64,000 nucleotides of DNA from DATJLQ01 sp035509415 (GTDB lineage Bacteria > Pseudomonadota > Alphaproteobacteria > JACZXZ01): the NCBI GenBank assembly GCA_035509415.1, contig DATJLQ010000001.1:1-64000 (forward strand), read 5' to 3'. The translations under genes were made by a program, and so were the position numbers. The stretch's first letter is position 1. Every line of letters starts with the position of its first letter. Shown here in pieces: positions 50,458 through 59,544 of the stretch. The notes under the pieces are model-generated. The model ran no database searches and was not told the DNA's origin. It saw nothing but the letters and a program-made list of their open reading frames with translations.

Positions 50458-52083
50458 CTAATGCGCGTCCCGCGGCGGGCCCGCCGTGGACGCCACCTTG
50501 CGTAGGAGCGGCACGAGCGCGGTCGCGAGCGCGAAACAGAGGGCGAGCGCGAAGAACGCGTCGGCATAAGTCTGGGTCTGGGCCTCGCGCCACGTTATTT
50601 GCCAGAGCTGGGCGAGCGCGGCATGGTGCGCGCGCACCGGATCGCCGCCGAGGAACGTCGCATCGTGCGCGGCAAGCGTCGCGAGATAGCGCGCGAGCGC
50701 CGCGTTGGTCGCGTTCAGATGCTCGGCCAGGCGGAGGAAATGGAGGTTGGCGCGGTCGTTGAGGATGGTGCCCGAAAGCGCGATCCCGATCGCACCGCCC
50801 AAATTGCGCATCAGGTTGAACAGGCCCGAGGCGAGCCTCAGGCGCTCGGGCGCCAGGCCGCCGAGCGTCAACGTCACCGCGGGCGCCACCGCGAAGAGCT
50901 GGGCGAAGCCGCGGAACGCCTGGGGCAAAAGCAGCTCGTGCCAGCCCCATTGGCTGGTGATCGAGGTGAAGTCCCACATGCCGATGCCGAAACAGGCAAG
51001 GCCGAACATCATCAGCCATCGGAGATCGACGTAGCGCGTGAGCGTCGTGTAGACCGGGATCGCGACGACCTGGAACAAGCCGGTCGAGAACACGGCGAAG
51101 CCGATGTCGAGGGCGCTCATGCCGCGCACGCGGCCAAGGAAGAGCGGCGTCAGATAGATGGTCGCGAAGATGCCGATGCCGGTCACGAACGAGAAGAAGC
51201 AGCCGAGCGCGAAGTTGCGGCTCTTGAGCGCCCGGAGATCGACCACGGGCTGCGCGTAGGAGAGGCTTCGCAGCACGAACGCGACGCCCGCGATGCCCGA
51301 GATCCACGCGGTCGTCAGGATGGTTCGGTCGCCGAACCAGCCCCAACGCGGCCCTTCTTCCAACGTGTATTCGAGGCAGCCGAGGAAAAGCGCCATGAGC
51401 GCCATGCCGGGATAGTCGGCGCCGCGCAGCAGCCCCCAATTGGGCCGGTCGACGCGCACCAGCGCCGGCACCGCGAAGGTCACGAACAGCCCCGGCACGA
51501 GGTTCACGTAGAACAGCCAGTGCCAGGAATAATGGTCGGTGATCCAGCCGCCGATCGTGGGGCCGAGGGTCGGGGCCAGGGACGCGATGCAGCCGATGAC
51601 CGCGGCCGAAATCACGCGCTGCGGCCCGCGGAAATAGAGGAACGAGGTGGTGAACACGGTCGGGATCATCGAGCCGCCGAGGAAGCCCTGCAACGCGCGG
51701 AACAGGATCATGCTCTCGATGTTCCAGGCCCAGCCGCACAACATGCTGGTCGCCGTGAAGCCCGCGGCCGAAACCGCGAACAGCCAACGCGTGGACATGA
51801 CGCGGCTGAGCCAGCCCGAAAGCGGAATCACCACGATCTCGGCGATGAGATAGCTGGTCTGGACCCAGGCGATTTCGTCGGGCCCGGCCGAGAGGCCGCC
51901 CGCGATGTCGGACAGCGAGGCAGCGACGATCTGGATGTCGAGGAGGGCGATGAAGAAGCCCACGCACATGGCCGAGAAGGCGAATATCTTGGCCGCGGTC
52001 GAAAGCTCGGGCTCGGCCGCGGGCTCGACGCCCACGGGCGCGCGCGGCGCCGCGAGCTTCCCGGCGAGGGTCGCGGCAGTCAT
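50458..52083 (-). CDS. emrB: MFS drug efflux transporter, DHA2/EmrB type
   Basis: The 541-residue protein has about 14 hydrophobic helices and the DHA2 motifs: FIALLDIQIVAASLSDIAGGL in helix 1, SWLSRVMSTRWLF loop, FLGGSMIPTVF and GPTIGGWITDHYSWHWLFYVNLVPGL (motif C region, about 144-169). With the membrane-fusion protein encoded just upstream (4-bp ATGA overlap) it forms an EmrAB-type pump. Substrates unknown. Confidence 0.9.
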   Translation of the reverse strand: MTAATLAGKLAAPRAPVGVEPAAEPELSTAAKIFAFSAMCVGFFIALLDIQIVAASLSDIAGGLSAGPDEIAWVQTSYLIAEIVVIPLSGWLSRVMSTRWLFAVSAAGFTATSMLCGWAWNIESMILFRALQGFLGGSMIPTVFTTSFLYFRGPQRVISAAVIGCIASLAPTLGPTIGGWITDHYSWHWLFYVNLVPGLFVTFAVPALVRVDRPNWGLLRGADYPGMALMALFLGCLEYTLEEGPRWGWFGDRTILTTAWISGIAGVAFVLRSLSYAQPVVDLRALKSRNFALGCFFSFVTGIGIFATIYLTPLFLGRVRGMSALDIGFAVFSTGLFQVVAIPVYTTLTRYVDLRWLMMFGLACFGIGMWDFTSITSQWGWHELLLPQAFRGFAQLFAVAPAVTLTLGGLAPERLRLASGLFNLMRNLGGAIGIALSGTILNDRANLHFLRLAEHLNATNAALARYLATLAAHDATFLGGDPVRAHHAALAQLWQITWREAQTQTYADAFFALALCFALATALVPLLRKVASTAGPPRDAH

Positions 52084-53126
52084 TGCGCCGTGCCTTGGTC
52101 GGCGCGCGGCCGCGTATCGACCTCGACCGTGACCGAGAGCCCCGGGCGCAAAGCGCCCAAGAGCGCGCCCTCGCCGGTCAAGCGGATGCGTACCGGCACG
52201 CGCTGCACGATCTTGGTGAAGTTGCCGGTGGCATTCTCCGGCGGCAGCAAGCTGAAGAGAGCACCGCTCGCCGGCGCGAAGCTCTCGACATAGCCGCGCA
52301 GCGTCTTGCCCGGCAAAGCATCGACGGTGACGCTGACCGGCTGCCCCGGCCGGATGCCGGCGAGCTGCGTCTCCTTGAAGTTGGCGACGACATAGACGTT
52401 GGGCAGCGGCACCAGCGCCAGCAGCAAGGTGCCGGGCTTGACCAGCTGGCCGATCTCGACGCCCTTATTGCCGACGACGCCGTCGATCGGCGCGCGGATC
52501 ACGGTGTCGTCGAGATCGTTCTTCGCCAGCTGCAACGCCGCCTCCGCCTGCTTTACCTTCGCCTGATCCTGCACGCGCTCGGCATCCAGCACGGCGAGCT
52601 GATCGCGCTCGGCGGCGAGCGCGGCGCGGGCGCGATTCATGCCGGCATCGGCCTTCTCGGCATCGGCCTCGGCGGATTCGAATTTCTGCCGGCTCGCCAC
52701 ATCCATCTTGCTGAGATTGCGCTGGCGCGTCAGCTCGAGCTGAGAGCGGTGCAGCTCCGCCTCGGCGCTCGCCACCGCGGCAGCGGCCTGCTCGATCACC
52801 GCCTTTTGCCAGTTGCGGCGGGTTTCGAGCATGGCGAGCGCGGCGTGCGCGGCATCGCGGCTGCCGCGCGCCTGATCGGCGCGCGCGGTGAAATCGCGAT
52901 CGTCGATCACCACCAGGACATCGCCGGCCTTCACCTGCTGATTGTCGGTGACGTGCACCTCGCGCACATAGCCTTCGACCTTGGGGCTGATGGCAGAGAT
53001 ATCGGCCTGCACGAAAGCGTCGTCGGTCGATTCGATGAAGCGCCCCACGCGCCACCAATAGGCGGCGCCCGCCGTGCCGGCGGCGATGAGCGCGACCAGG
53101 ACCAGAATCCCCCAGGGCTTCCGCAT
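52080..53126 (-). CDS. emrA: HlyD/EmrA-family membrane-fusion protein
   Basis: The 348-residue periplasmic adaptor has one N-terminal membrane helix (about 5-22), a biotinyl-lipoyl-like domain split around a long coiled coil (about 85-185), TDDAFVQADISAISPKVEGYV (about 34-54) and IRAPIDGVVGNKGVEIGQLVKPG (about 209-231). It links EmrB to an outer-membrane channel. Start: the ATG is used, with GGGAGG 12 bases upstream; a TTG four codons earlier directly abuts the same ribosome site. Confidence 0.9.
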   Translation of the reverse strand: MRKPWGILVLVALIAAGTAGAAYWWRVGRFIESTDDAFVQADISAISPKVEGYVREVHVTDNQQVKAGDVLVVIDDRDFTARADQARGSRDAAHAALAMLETRRNWQKAVIEQAAAAVASAEAELHRSQLELTRQRNLSKMDVASRQKFESAEADAEKADAGMNRARAALAAERDQLAVLDAERVQDQAKVKQAEAALQLAKNDLDDTVIRAPIDGVVGNKGVEIGQLVKPGTLLLALVPLPNVYVVANFKETQLAGIRPGQPVSVTVDALPGKTLRGYVESFAPASGALFSLLPPENATGNFTKIVQRVPVRIRLTGEGALLGALRPGLSVTVEVDTRPRADQGTAQ

Positions 53127-53195
53127 GTGCGACTTCAACCTCCCGCCGATGCCCGGCCGCTGTCCGCGGCTCTTGGACCCACGTCACAATGGGGC

Positions 53196-53215
53196 ACGGG
53201 ATGAAATCCCGTCAA
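53196..53215 (-). promoter_or_regulatory. Palindromic operator overlapping a -35 element, emrAB promoter
   Basis: ACGGGATGAAATCCCGT (53196-53212) is a perfect 7-3-7 inverted repeat, and TTGACG on the minus strand (53210-53215) overlaps its edge as a candidate -35 box about 85 bases upstream of the emrA start. A repressor bound here would block the promoter. The -10 is not clear. Confidence 0.55.
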
Positions 53216-53306
53216 GGTAGTGTGGCGAAAGACTGACTCCCGATTTATAGCTTTCGAGATATCGGCCGAAACACCTCAACCCTTACGCGCTAAAGGCGAC
53301 CGCAGA

Positions 53307-54182
53307 TCAATCGGCGTCGCCCTGCGTCGCGCTGCGGCGGAAGGGATGGCCGGGATAAACCCCGAGAATGCGCACCTCGCGCGAGAAGAAGCGCAGCTCC
53401 TCGAGTGCGAGCTTCAGCGGCCGATCCTCCGGATGCGCTTCGACATCGGCGTAGAACTGCGTGGCGGTGAAGCGGCCGCCCAGCATGTAGCTTTCGAGCT
53501 TGGTCATGTTGACGCCGTTGGTGGCGAAGCCGCCCAACGCCTTGTAGAGCGCCGCCGGCACGTTGCGCACGCGAAAGACGAAGGTGGTGACGATGAGGCC
53601 GCTGCCGGGCTTCGCCAGCTTCGGCGCGCGCGACATGACCAGAAAGCGGGTGGTGTTGTGCTCGGCATCCTCGATATTCGCCTTGAGCGAAACCAGGCCA
53701 TAGATCTTGCCGGCCAGCGCCGAGGCGATCGCGGCTTCGCTGGGATCGCCGCGCTCGGCCACCTCGGCGGCAGCGCCGGCCGTATCGGCGGCGACCACCG
53801 CTTTGATCCCGAGCTCGCGGATGAGCTTGCGACATTGCGACAGCGCGTGGACATGGCTGCGCACCACCTTCAGTCCTTTGAGCGTCGCGCCCTTCGGCGC
53901 CAGCAGGTGATGGTTCACGCGCTGGAAATGCTCGCCGATGATGTGCAGGCCCGATTCCGGCATCAGGTGATGGATGTCGGCGACGCGCCCAGCCACCGAG
54001 TTCTCGATCGGCAGCATGCCGTAGCGCGCGCGGCCGCGCCGCACCGCCGCGATCGCCGCTTCGAAATCGACGCAAGGCAGCGTCGTGAGGCGCGGAAAGA
54101 CCTCGCGGCAGGCGAGATCGGAATAAGCGCCCCACGCACCTTGAAAGGCGATCAGCGAAGCCGGGTTCTGGCGAGAGGTCAT
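53307..54182 (-). CDS. pheA: Prephenate dehydratase
   Basis: The 291-residue monofunctional enzyme converts prephenate to phenylpyruvate for phenylalanine synthesis. The catalytic domain (about 8-185) contains AFQGAWGAYSDLA, LPIENSVAGRVAD and the NTTRFLVM active-site motif; the ACT regulatory domain (about 200-280) has TKLESYMLGGRFTATQFYADVE, where phenylalanine should bind. The start overlaps the kdsB stop by 4 bp (ATGA). No chorismate mutase domain is fused. Confidence 0.93.
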   Translation of the reverse strand: MTSRQNPASLIAFQGAWGAYSDLACREVFPRLTTLPCVDFEAAIAAVRRGRARYGMLPIENSVAGRVADIHHLMPESGLHIIGEHFQRVNHHLLAPKGATLKGLKVVRSHVHALSQCRKLIRELGIKAVVAADTAGAAAEVAERGDPSEAAIASALAGKIYGLVSLKANIEDAEHNTTRFLVMSRAPKLAKPGSGLIVTTFVFRVRNVPAALYKALGGFATNGVNMTKLESYMLGGRFTATQFYADVEAHPEDRPLKLALEELRFFSREVRILGVYPGHPFRRSATQGDAD

Positions 54183-54955
54183 TCTGGACGAGGCGGGAAG
54201 CCGACCGGCGCGAGCAGCTCACGCGCGCGGGCAAGCTCGGCCGGAGTATCGACACCGAAGGGAAAGGTGTCAACGAGCGCGAGGTCGATGCGCATGCCCG
54301 CCTGCAGCGCACGCAGCTGCTCGAGGTTCTCGCGCTGCTCCAGCAGCGCGGCCGGCAGCGCAACGAAGCGCTCGAGCGCGGCACGGCGATAGGCGTAGAT
54401 GCCGATATGGTGGTAGTGGTCGCCCGCGCCCGAGGGCACCGGCAGTCGGCTGAAATAGAGCGCGCGGGCGATGCGCTGCCCGGCGGCGAAACCGGCGGCG
54501 GCCTTCACCGCATTCGGGTTGTCGCGCTCATCCGCGTCGCGAATCCGGCAGGCGAGCGTGGCGATATCGACCTCGGGATCGGCAAGCGGCGCCAGCACGG
54601 CGCGGATCGCCGCGGGATCGATCATGGGAAAATCACCCTGGAGATTGACGACGACGTCGTGGCGGCGGTCGGGGTCGCTCTGCGCCAGCGCTTCGAAAAT
54701 CCGGTCGGAGCCCGAGGCGTGATCGGGCCGAGTCAGCACCGCCCTGCCGCCGGCGCGCTCGACCGCGGCCTTGATCTCGGCCTCGGCGCAAGCGACCAGC
54801 ACCGGACCGATCGCCGCCGCCTCGGCGCGACGCAACACATGGACGATCATCGGCTGCCCAGCGATATCGGCGAGCGGCTTGCCCGGAAGCCGCTTCGCGG
54901 CCATGCGCGCGGGGATCACCACGATCGGTCGAAAGCTCGGCACGGGAAGGCTCAA
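54179..54955 (-). CDS. kdsB: 3-deoxy-manno-octulosonate cytidylyltransferase (CMP-Kdo synthetase)
   Basis: KdsB activates Kdo with CTP for lipopolysaccharide core synthesis in the cytosol. The protein shows VIPARMAAKRLPGKPLADIAGQPMI near the N-terminus, RPDHASGSDRIFEAL, VVNLQGDFPMIDP and HHIGIYAYRRAALERF. The start is a TTG preceded by AAAAGGAG at five bases; a GTG four codons later or a TTG nine codons earlier is possible, so length is 250-267 residues. Coupled to pheA, a common alphaproteobacterial pair. Confidence 0.92.
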   Translation of the reverse strand: MSLPVPSFRPIVVIPARMAAKRLPGKPLADIAGQPMIVHVLRRAEAAAIGPVLVACAEAEIKAAVERAGGRAVLTRPDHASGSDRIFEALAQSDPDRRHDVVVNLQGDFPMIDPAAIRAVLAPLADPEVDIATLACRIRDADERDNPNAVKAAAGFAAGQRIARALYFSRLPVPSGAGDHYHHIGIYAYRRAALERFVALPAALLEQRENLEQLRALQAGMRIDLALVDTFPFGVDTPAELARARELLAPVGFPPRPE

Positions 54956-55152
54956 AGGGCTCCTTTTCTCGGCCCGACCCAACGCCTCGTTGCGGCGTTA
55001 TGCCGCACGAAAACCGGGGCGGGCAGCGCATCGGGCAAGCTATTGTCCGGCCGCTTCAATTGTCCCGCCGCTTCAATCACATTTCGTTTGAGTTGTCAGC
55101 GAAATTCCGTTTTTCTCCGCCGCTGGAACAGCTTGCCCGAGGGATAGGGGGA

Positions 55153-55701
55153 ATGTCGTCTTTCGATTGGAACAAAGTCATCGGTGCGGTCCTCGCCTCG
55201 ATGATCCTGGCCATGGTCTCGGGCATCATTGCCGGCAATCTGGTCAAGCCGACCATTCCGGCAAAGCCCGCCTATGTCGTCGCCGGCGCGGCGCAGCCGG
55301 CTGAGACGCAGGCCGCCGCTCCCGCGGAAGCCGGACCCGAGCCGATCGCGCCGCTGCTGGCCAAGGCCGATCCCAAGCAGGGTGAGGCGGAGACGAAGCC
55401 GTGCCAGGTCTGCCATACCTTCAACAAGGGCGGCCCCAACCGCATCGGCCCCAACCTCTACGCGGTTTTCGACCAGCCGATCGCCGAGGACCGCAATGGC
55501 TACGAGTTCTCGGAAGCGCTCTCCAAGCACAAGGGCGACAAATGGACGGTCGACAACCTGAACAAGTGGCTGTTTAAACCGTCGGGCTTCGCTCCGGGGA
55601 CCAAGATGACCTTCGTCGGCCTGCCCAAGGCGCAGGACCGTGCGGACGTCGTCGCCTATCTCAATACGCTGAGCGACAAGCCAGAGACTCTCGGCAAGTA
55701 G
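55153..55701 (+). CDS. cycM: Membrane-anchored class I cytochrome c (CycM-like)
   Basis: The 182-residue protein has an uncleaved N-terminal membrane helix (about 9-28), an Ala/Pro-rich linker (about 35-68) and a cytochrome c domain with heme site CQVCH (84-88) and axial Met152 in GTKMTFVGL. This matches the alphaproteobacterial CycM/c552 type that carries electrons from the bc1 complex to aa3 oxidase, consistent with the heme A synthase gene in the window. Divergent from kdsB; a GGGGGA site precedes the ATG. Confidence 0.9.
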   Translation: MSSFDWNKVIGAVLASMILAMVSGIIAGNLVKPTIPAKPAYVVAGAAQPAETQAAAPAEAGPEPIAPLLAKADPKQGEAETKPCQVCHTFNKGGPNRIGPNLYAVFDQPIAEDRNGYEFSEALSKHKGDKWTVDNLNKWLFKPSGFAPGTKMTFVGLPKAQDRADVVAYLNTLSDKPETLGK

Positions 55702-55715
55702 CGCGGACGGGCGGC

Positions 55716-56501
55716 ATGACGGAAGAGGTCAGCGCCGCCCATATCGCCCTCGCCGAGGCGCTGGCAGACGCGGCGGGCGCGATCATCCGCGGCCATTTCC
55801 GCCAGCCGATCGCGGTCGACGAAAAGAGCGACCAAACCCCCGTCACCATCGCCGACCGCGCGGCGGAAGCGGCGATGCGCGCGCTCATCGAGCAGCGCTT
55901 CCCCGAGCACGGCATCATCGGCGAGGAGCATGGCAGCACGCGCGCAGAAGCCGAGCATGTCTGGGTGCTCGATCCCATCGACGGCACCAAATCCTTCATC
56001 AGCGGCATCCCGCTGTTCGGCACGCTTATCGCCTTGACCCGCCGCGGGCGGCCGGTGCTCGGCGTCATCGACCAGCCGATCCTGCGCGAGCGTTGGCTCG
56101 GCGCCGAAGGGCGCGCGACCACGCTGAACGGCGCCCCGGTGCGCGCGCGCGCCTGCGCCGCGCTCGACCGGGCGACGCTGTTCTCGACCGCGCCCGAGCT
56201 CATGTTCCAGGGCGCCGACGCGGCGGGGTTCGCGCGGCTGCGCGCCGCGGTGAAGCTGGTCCGCGCCGGCGGCGATTGCTACGCCTACGCGCAGCTCGCG
56301 AGCGGCTTCATCGATCTCGTCGTCGAGGCGCAGCTCAAGCCATACGATTATTGCGCGCTGGCGCCGGTGATTGCCGGCGCGGGCGGCACGATCACCGATT
56401 GGCAGGGGCGCACGCTCGATCTTGCCGCCGATGGCCGCGTGATCGCCTGCGGCGACCCTGCCCTCGCCGCGCCGGCGCGGGCGCTGCTCGCCGGCGGTTG
56501 A
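55716..56501 (+). CDS. hisN: Inositol monophosphatase-family phosphatase, histidinol-phosphatase (HisN)-like
   Basis: The 261-residue Mg-dependent phosphatase shows the family metal sites: EKSDQTPVTIADRAAE (about 38-53), GEEHG (about 69-73), DPIDGTKSFISG (about 87-98) and YDYCALAPVIAGAGG near the C-terminus. The FISGIPLFGTLIAL segment fits the HisN branch that dephosphorylates histidinol phosphate. Inositol-phosphatase activity is the alternative. It lies 14 bp after the cytochrome c gene. Confidence 0.85.
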   Translation: MTEEVSAAHIALAEALADAAGAIIRGHFRQPIAVDEKSDQTPVTIADRAAEAAMRALIEQRFPEHGIIGEEHGSTRAEAEHVWVLDPIDGTKSFISGIPLFGTLIALTRRGRPVLGVIDQPILRERWLGAEGRATTLNGAPVRARACAALDRATLFSTAPELMFQGADAAGFARLRAAVKLVRAGGDCYAYAQLASGFIDLVVEAQLKPYDYCALAPVIAGAGGTITDWQGRTLDLAADGRVIACGDPALAAPARALLAGG

Positions 56502-56582
56502 ACGACCGCGCCTCGCAATCGCGCTGTCGCGGCCGGCGCTTTCCACTAAAGTGTCACGCAACGAGATTCGAAGGAACGCTTC

Positions 56583-58457
56583 ATGCGCGTCGTGCTCGCC
56601 GCTCTCATCGCCTTGATCTTTGCCCTGCCGGCCGCCGCGGCCGATCCCGGTGGGCCCAGCTACGGCATGTCGCTCTTCGGCGACCCGCTCAAATATCCGC
56701 CCAACTTCACCCATTTCGACTACGTCAACCCCGACGCGCCCAAGGGCGGCAGCGTGCGCTTCGGCGATCTCGGCACCTTCGACAATCTCAACCCCTTCAT
56801 CCTGCGCGGCGTTTCTTATATTCGCTTTGCCGATTCCATGGTCGGCGTCGGCGCAATGTACGACAGCCTGATGGCCGGCGCTTTGGACGAGCCCAACGCC
56901 GCTTACGGCCTCATCGCCGAGACCGTCGAGCTGGCGCCGGACCGCAGCTCGATCATCTTCAACCTGCGCCCTGAGGCTCGCTTCCAGGACGGCAGCCCGA
57001 TCACCGCCGCGGATGTCTGCTGGACCTACGACACGCTGATCAGCAAAGGCGCGCCGGTGTTTCGCATCGAATTCGCCAATGTCGACAAATGCCAGGTGCA
57101 GGGCCCGCACCGCGTCGAATTCTTGTTCAAGAACGGCAGTGACCGCGATCTGCCGATGCAGGTCGCGGGGCTTCCCGTGCTGCCGCAGAAATGGTGGCAG
57201 GGGCGCGATTTCAGCCAGCCGACGCTCGACATCCCGCTCGGCAGCGGCGCCTACCGCATCACGGCCGTCGATCCCGGCCGCTCCATCACCTATGAGCGGG
57301 TGAAGGATTACTGGGCCAAGGATCTGCCGGTGAACAAGGGCTCGAACAATTTCGACACCATCCGCGTCGACTACTACCGCGACATGTCGGTGATGTTCGA
57401 GGCTCTGAAAGCCGGGCAGATCGACGTGCGCGGCGAGTACACGGCCAAGGATTGGGAGACGCTCTACGATTTCCCGGCGGTCAAGGACGGCATGGTGATC
57501 AAGGCGCAGGTGCATCACGAAGTACCGCAGGGCATGCAAGGCTTCATCTTCAACACCAGGCGGCCGATCTTCAGCGACCGCCGCGTGCGCCGCGCCATCG
57601 GCTATCTCTTCGATTTCGAATGGACCAACAAGAACATCCTCTACGACGCCTATAAGCGCACCAAGAGCTATTGGGAGAATTCCGATCTCGCCGCGCGGGG
57701 CCTGCCGCAGGGCGAGGAGCTGAAGCTGCTCGAGGGCTATCGCGGCCGGATTCCGGACGAGATCTTCACCACCGCCTACGAGCCGCCCGTCTATGACGGC
57801 AGCGGCGACATCCGCCCCGGCATCCGCGAGGCGCTGAAGCTCTTCCAGGAGGCGGGCTGGAGCATCAAGAACGGCAGGCTGGTCAACGACAAGACCGGGC
57901 AGCCCTTCACCTTCGAGTTCCTGAGCGACGAGCCGCGGATGGAGAAGGTGGTTCTGCCCTTCCTCGACAATTTGAAGCGCGTCGGCATCTTCGCGCAGCT
58001 GCGCAACATCGACGCGGCGCAGTACGAGAACCGCCGACGCAACTACGATTTCGACATGATCAGCGTGCGCTACAACGCGTCGCTGTCGCCCGGCACCGAG
58101 CTGCGCGAGTTTTTCGGCAGCGCGGCCGCCGACGAGCCGGACAGCGCCAATACCTCAGGCATCAAGGATCCCGTCGTCGACGACCTCGTCGAGCGGGCGA
58201 TCAAGGCGAAGTCGCGCGCCGCGCTGGTGCCGATCATCCACGCGCTCGACCGCGTCCTGCTGTTCGGCTACTACGTCGTGCCGAACTGGTATTCGGATTA
58301 TTACCGCGTCGCCTATTGGAACAAGTTCGGCATGCCCAAGGTGCAGCCGAAATATGCCAGCTCCGCCGCCGCGGTGATCAACGACTGGTGGATCGACCCG
58401 AGCAAGGAGCAGCAGGTCTCCGCGCGCCAGGCGCACGCCGGACCCGCGGCGCATTAG
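56583..58457 (+). CDS. yejA: Peptide ABC transporter substrate-binding protein, YejA type
   Basis: The 624-residue family 5 periplasmic binding protein has a signal peptide (about 1-20, AAAA-DPGG) and the YejA features: HFDYVNPDAPKGGSVRFGDLGTFDNLNPF (about 44-72), PEARFQDGSPITAADVCWT, and a central QGFIFNTRRPIFSDRRVRRAI. It captures oligopeptides (microcin C-type uptake in enterics). First gene of a yejABE-yejF set. Ribosome site AAGGAA-like before ATG. Confidence 0.9.
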   Translation: MRVVLAALIALIFALPAAAADPGGPSYGMSLFGDPLKYPPNFTHFDYVNPDAPKGGSVRFGDLGTFDNLNPFILRGVSYIRFADSMVGVGAMYDSLMAGALDEPNAAYGLIAETVELAPDRSSIIFNLRPEARFQDGSPITAADVCWTYDTLISKGAPVFRIEFANVDKCQVQGPHRVEFLFKNGSDRDLPMQVAGLPVLPQKWWQGRDFSQPTLDIPLGSGAYRITAVDPGRSITYERVKDYWAKDLPVNKGSNNFDTIRVDYYRDMSVMFEALKAGQIDVRGEYTAKDWETLYDFPAVKDGMVIKAQVHHEVPQGMQGFIFNTRRPIFSDRRVRRAIGYLFDFEWTNKNILYDAYKRTKSYWENSDLAARGLPQGEELKLLEGYRGRIPDEIFTTAYEPPVYDGSGDIRPGIREALKLFQEAGWSIKNGRLVNDKTGQPFTFEFLSDEPRMEKVVLPFLDNLKRVGIFAQLRNIDAAQYENRRRNYDFDMISVRYNASLSPGTELREFFGSAAADEPDSANTSGIKDPVVDDLVERAIKAKSRAALVPIIHALDRVLLFGYYVVPNWYSDYYRVAYWNKFGMPKVQPKYASSAAAVINDWWIDPSKEQQVSARQAHAGPAAH

Positions 58458-58470
58458 GCGCGACGGGCCG

Positions 58471-59544
58471 ATGCTCGCCTATATCGTCAGGCGCCTGCTG
58501 CTGGTGATACCGACGCTGTTCGGCATCATGCTGGTCAATTTCGTCATCGTGCAAGCGGCGCCGGGCGGCCCGATCGACCAGGTCATCGCCCAGATCCGCG
58601 GCGCGCAGGGCGGTGCTTTGGCACGGATCAGCGGCGGCGGCCAGGGCGAGGCCGGCACGCCGCAGACGCGCGCCGGGCGCGGCATCGATCCCAAGCTCAT
58701 CGCCGATCTGCAGCATCAATTCGGCTTCGACAAGCCGCCGGGCGAACGCTTCCTGCTGATGATGGGCAACTATCTCCGCTTCGATTTCGGCAACAGCTTC
58801 TTCGAGAACGGCACCGTCGCCCAGCTCGTCGCCCAGCGCCTGCCGGTGTCGATCTCGCTCGGCATCTGGACGACGCTGCTGGGCTATCTCATCTCGATTC
58901 CGCTCGGCATCCGCAAGGCGGTGCGCGACGGCTCGAGCTTCGACGTCTGGACCAGCGCCGTGATCATCATCGGCTATGCCATACCGTCGTTCCTCTTCGC
59001 CATCCTGCTGATCGTGGTGTTCGCCGGCGGCAGCTACGTTCAGTGGTTCCCGCTGCGCGGCCTCGTCTCGGATAATTGGGCGAGCCTCGCCTGGCCGCAG
59101 CGCATCCTCGATTACTTCTGGCATCTGGCGCTGCCGGTCACGGCGATGATCATCGGCAGCTTCGCCAACCTCACCATGCTGACCAAGAATTCCTTCCTCG
59201 ACGAGATCAACAAGCAATACGTGGTCACCGCGCGCGCCAAGGGGCTGGGCGCGCGGCGCGTGCTCTACCGCCACGTCTTCCGCAACGCCATGCTGATCAT
59301 CGTCGCCAATTTCCCCGCCGCCTTCGTCAGCGTCCTGTTCACCAGCGCGTTGCTGATCGAGGTGATCTTCTCGCTGAACGGCCTCGGCCTCCTGGGATTC
59401 GAGGCCGTGCTCAACCGCGACTACCCCATCATCTTCGGCACGCTCTACATCTATACGCTGGTCGGCATCGCGCTCAACCTGGTGCGGGACATCACCTACA
59501 TGCTGGTCGATCCCCGCATCGATTTCGCGACGCGCCAGGCATGA
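58471..59544 (+). CDS. yejB: Peptide ABC transporter permease, YejB type
   Basis: The 357-residue inner-membrane permease has six hydrophobic helices and the typical opening MLAYIVRRLLLVIPTLFGIMLVNF, plus a long periplasmic loop with FGFDKPPGERFLLM, and the EAA loop TARAKGLGARRVLYRHVFRNAM (about 253-274). It is followed by yejE with a 4-bp overlap. Confidence 0.92.
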   Translation: MLAYIVRRLLLVIPTLFGIMLVNFVIVQAAPGGPIDQVIAQIRGAQGGALARISGGGQGEAGTPQTRAGRGIDPKLIADLQHQFGFDKPPGERFLLMMGNYLRFDFGNSFFENGTVAQLVAQRLPVSISLGIWTTLLGYLISIPLGIRKAVRDGSSFDVWTSAVIIIGYAIPSFLFAILLIVVFAGGSYVQWFPLRGLVSDNWASLAWPQRILDYFWHLALPVTAMIIGSFANLTMLTKNSFLDEINKQYVVTARAKGLGARRVLYRHVFRNAMLIIVANFPAAFVSVLFTSALLIEVIFSLNGLGLLGFEAVLNRDYPIIFGTLYIYTLVGIALNLVRDITYMLVDPRIDFATRQA

